Below, piece after piece: positions 62,301 through 64,000 of a DNA stretch of 64,000 bases. The translations under genes and the position numbers were made by a program. The notes under the pieces were generated by a model, which was given only the letters and a program-made list of their open reading frames with translations, was not told the DNA's origin and searched no databases. The stretch is from Opitutales bacterium (GTDB taxonomy: Bacteria; Verrucomicrobiota; Verrucomicrobiia; Opitutales; JABSRG01), in assembly GCA_028280845.1 (NCBI GenBank), contig JANQKZ010000001.1, positions 1 to 64,000 on the forward strand, written 5' to 3'. Position 1 is the first letter of the stretch, and every line of letters starts with the position of its first letter.

Positions 62301-63779
62301 TCAAGGCAGGCGAAATTCCATCAGGATGGGGAAGTGGTCGGAGGGGAAAAGTCCTCGTTGGATAGGAGTTTTCACGATCTCATAGGATACGACCTCGATG
62401 CCGGGCTGGACGAATATGTAATCGATACGACGGGCCCGGTCACCGTCTTTTTGAGTATTCGACCCTGAGGGAACCGCCTCCCCCTGGCCGATCACGGTGA
62501 CTTCGGGACCGATGACCTTTTGACTGATTTCATGCGCGTCGAGAAATCGATGCACTTCAGGGGAAACCATGTCGGCATAGGCCTGCGAGGTAGGAACCGA
62601 GTTATAGTCGCCGGCCAGGATGATGGGAGAATCGCCCGCTTGTGCCTTTACTTGCTCCACAATCAGGGCCATGGCGTCTTCCCCGCGCTGGCCGTGGATA
62701 TGAATGTTCCCCACGACGAATTCCCGGCCCGATTGCCGGTCCCTCAATTTCATCCAGTGAAAGACCCGACCATGAAATTTGGAGTCCTCGAGAGTGTCCC
62801 CGGGCAGCAGGGGATCCTCCCCCACCCAAAAGCTTCCGGAATCCAGATATTCAAGACGGTCCGGACGATAGAAAATGGGATTGTATTCATACCAGGTTTG
62901 ATCGTTGCGATGCCCGTCGCTGCGTTCGCCAACTTTATAATAATGGTCAGGCAACATTGCCTGGTATTCTGCAATCATGAACTCGGACGCCTCCTGGATT
63001 AACACGAGATCGAAGGGGTGTTGGGTCAGGATTGCTTTAACACCGGATTCTCGGCGGGGCCAGCTCTCTCCGGTAAAGTCGATACGGACATTGTAATTGA
63101 GGAGGGAAAGGGGCTCTAAGGACGCTCGGGCAATGGCTTGCTCAATTCCGGCGGCCATGGTGGCGGCTATGAATTGGTAGCCCTCCGCGGTGAAATGAAC
63201 ATCGTTTGGCGCCTTGGCCCAAACCATCCGGTGGGGACGGATGGCCGCATTGATATCGTTGATAGGAATTCCGTTCTCCCGCATAACCCGTTCAGCTGCT
63301 CCCAGATAGCGCGCTTCCAGGGAATCTGAAATGAGAATGCCGGTTTTCCGTTCCGGGGCCACGCAGGGTGGGGTGGTGGTGGCCCAGATCAGGCTGGCTT
63401 CTGTTTGTCTTAACCGGTCGACCAGTTGCTGGAGGTTGTTTTCATAGGCCACAAGATTGCGCGGGTGGTTCTCATAGCGCCACCCATACATATCCCAGAG
63501 GCCCCAATTGAATTGGATGATATCCCAGTCCTCCTCCCCGAGCCACTGGTCTATCAACTCGAGACCCCGAACCGTGGGTCCGGCATTCCCCTCGTGATGG
63601 ACGACCTGGGCCACACCCATTAACTTGTCCTCCAGAAATGGCATGGAGTGGATGGAAATGGAATCCCCGATGATCAGGACCTTAGGGAGTTTTTCAGTGG
63701 CTTGGGCGTGAACTGCCTGACCCCATAACAGAGCCAGGCAGAACACCACCTCTAGAACGACTCGATTGTTCAATTTCAC
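62301..63779 (-). CDS. SGNH hydrolase fused to EEP-type phosphodiesterase
   Basis: 492 aa from the GTG at 63779, which gives a clean signal peptide (MKLNNRVVLEVVFCLALLWG) and avoids the 28-base overlap with the upstream receptor gene that the ATG at 63821 would cause. Residues about 30-220 form an SGNH esterase domain: VLIIGDSISIHSMP (catalytic Ser40), FNWGLWDMY (Asn91) and DVHFTAEGYQF (Asp193, His195). Residues about 224-492 form an endonuclease/exonuclease/phosphatase domain: LLNYNVR, VLIQEASEF (E263), VVGNIHIHGQRG, ILAGDYNSVP, RRIDYIFV and SDHFPI. Exported. The pair suggests removal of an acyl or acetyl ester plus cleavage of a phosphodiester on the same substrate. Confidence 0.87.
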   Translation of the reverse strand: MKLNNRVVLEVVFCLALLWGQAVHAQATEKLPKVLIIGDSISIHSMPFLEDKLMGVAQVVHHEGNAGPTVRGLELIDQWLGEEDWDIIQFNWGLWDMYGWRYENHPRNLVAYENNLQQLVDRLRQTEASLIWATTTPPCVAPERKTGILISDSLEARYLGAAERVMRENGIPINDINAAIRPHRMVWAKAPNDVHFTAEGYQFIAATMAAGIEQAIARASLEPLSLLNYNVRIDFTGESWPRRESGVKAILTQHPFDLVLIQEASEFMIAEYQAMLPDHYYKVGERSDGHRNDQTWYEYNPIFYRPDRLEYLDSGSFWVGEDPLLPGDTLEDSKFHGRVFHWMKLRDRQSGREFVVGNIHIHGQRGEDAMALIVEQVKAQAGDSPIILAGDYNSVPTSQAYADMVSPEVHRFLDAHEISQKVIGPEVTVIGQGEAVPSGSNTQKDGDRARRIDYIFVQPGIEVVSYEIVKTPIQRGLFPSDHFPILMEFRLP

Positions 63780-63793
63780 GAAAGGCAGTAAAG

Positions 63794-64000
63794 TTAGTAG
63801 CGATAGTTCAAGCCAAGCCATATCGAGCCACCCCAGTCGCTGGTGCTGCGGCGGAGGCCGCTTTCGGAGTTGCTGCGAAAAGCATCAAAAATATTCCGGC
63901 CTTCGAGTGAAGCCGACAGGTTGTCACTGAAGCGGTAGCGCAAATTGATGTCCCAGGTTTCGAGGGCGAGTTCTACCCGATCCTGTGCCGGATTTTGCCG
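63794..64000 (-). CDS. TonB-dependent receptor, C-terminal fragment cut by window edge
   Basis: Reading the minus strand from the window edge gives ETWDINLRYRFSDNLSASLE, GRNIFDAFRSNSESGLRRST, and the final strand GSIWLGLNYRY with a stop at 63794-63796. This is the barrel end of a TonB-dependent receptor, with the aromatic last residue required for outer-membrane insertion. The start and plug lie beyond position 64000. The SGNH/EEP fusion begins 14 bases after its stop codon, so the two probably share a transcript. Confidence 0.88.
   Translation of the reverse strand, partial: RQNPAQDRVELALETWDINLRYRFSDNLSASLEGRNIFDAFRSNSESGLRRSTSDWGGSIWLGLNYRY

Noticed and set aside
63780-63821. ATG at 63821 as start of the SGNH/EEP fusion
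   Set aside because: It overlaps the end of the TonB receptor, and GTG 63779 gives a standard signal peptide with a 14-base gap to the receptor stop.

Overview
The window looks like a chromosomal segment from a polysaccharide-degrading, aerobic heterotroph, most likely a Verrucomicrobiota member of the Opitutales/Puniceicoccales type. This assignment is an inference from gene content: sulfatases, GH28/GH29/GH43/GH27 enzymes, DUF1080 and Gfo/Idh/MocA proteins, sodium:solute symporters in place of ABC sugar uptake, TonB receptors without SusD partners, and an M43 protease with an aromatic C-terminal tail. No rRNA or tRNA gene was found to confirm it. Nearly all of the sequence is catabolic or accessory; the only clear housekeeping gene is asnS.

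Layout. 0-3.1 kb: sugar isomerase/epimerase-like protein, GH43 and a NIPSNAP protein. 3.3-9.8 kb: GntP transporter, then a tight block of sodium:sugar symporter, GH28 lipoprotein and sulfatase. 9.9-18 kb: an LTxxQ envelope protein, a large ATPase/TPR/LuxR regulator, small proteins, a methyltransferase, a DUF5946 protein and a secreted M43 metalloprotease. 18.3-26.6 kb: sugar MFS transporter, sulfatase lipoprotein, DUF1080 hydrolase, a membrane TIR-domain protein and GH27 alpha-galactosidase. 26.7-34.3 kb: PP2C phosphatase, cupin, FkbM methyltransferase, PAP2 phosphatase, GT39 glycosyltransferase, enolase-superfamily protein and GH43. 34.4-35.8 kb: asnS.

36.3-44.3 kb is a GH28 locus: symporter, GH28, LacI regulator and TonB receptor. 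A 15-bp sequence is shared between the LacI start site and the region upstream of the receptor. 44.6-50.8 kb is an operon-like row of TonB receptor, glycerophosphodiesterase, ROK regulator and PhoD-type phosphatase. 51.2-57.8 kb repeats the theme: symporter, ROK regulator, TonB receptor and glycerophosphodiesterase, with three copies of a 15-bp inverted repeat between the ROK gene and the receptor. I consider this pair of loci the best candidate in the window for an undescribed uptake-and-cleavage system for phosphodiester-linked substrates. 58.2-62.2 kb: GH29 fucosidase, DUF1080 and Gfo/Idh/MocA oxidoreductase, consistent with a 3-keto-glycoside route. 62.3-64 kb: an SGNH-hydrolase/EEP-phosphodiesterase fusion behind a TonB receptor cut by the window edge.

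Non-coding structure includes arrays of a degenerate 7-nt unit (GTCGGAA-like), REP-like elements, a period-6 degenerate repeat, two good hairpin terminators and an IS1182-type transposase remnant directly behind a GDPD gene. All family assignments are from reading motifs by eye; no database search was run.
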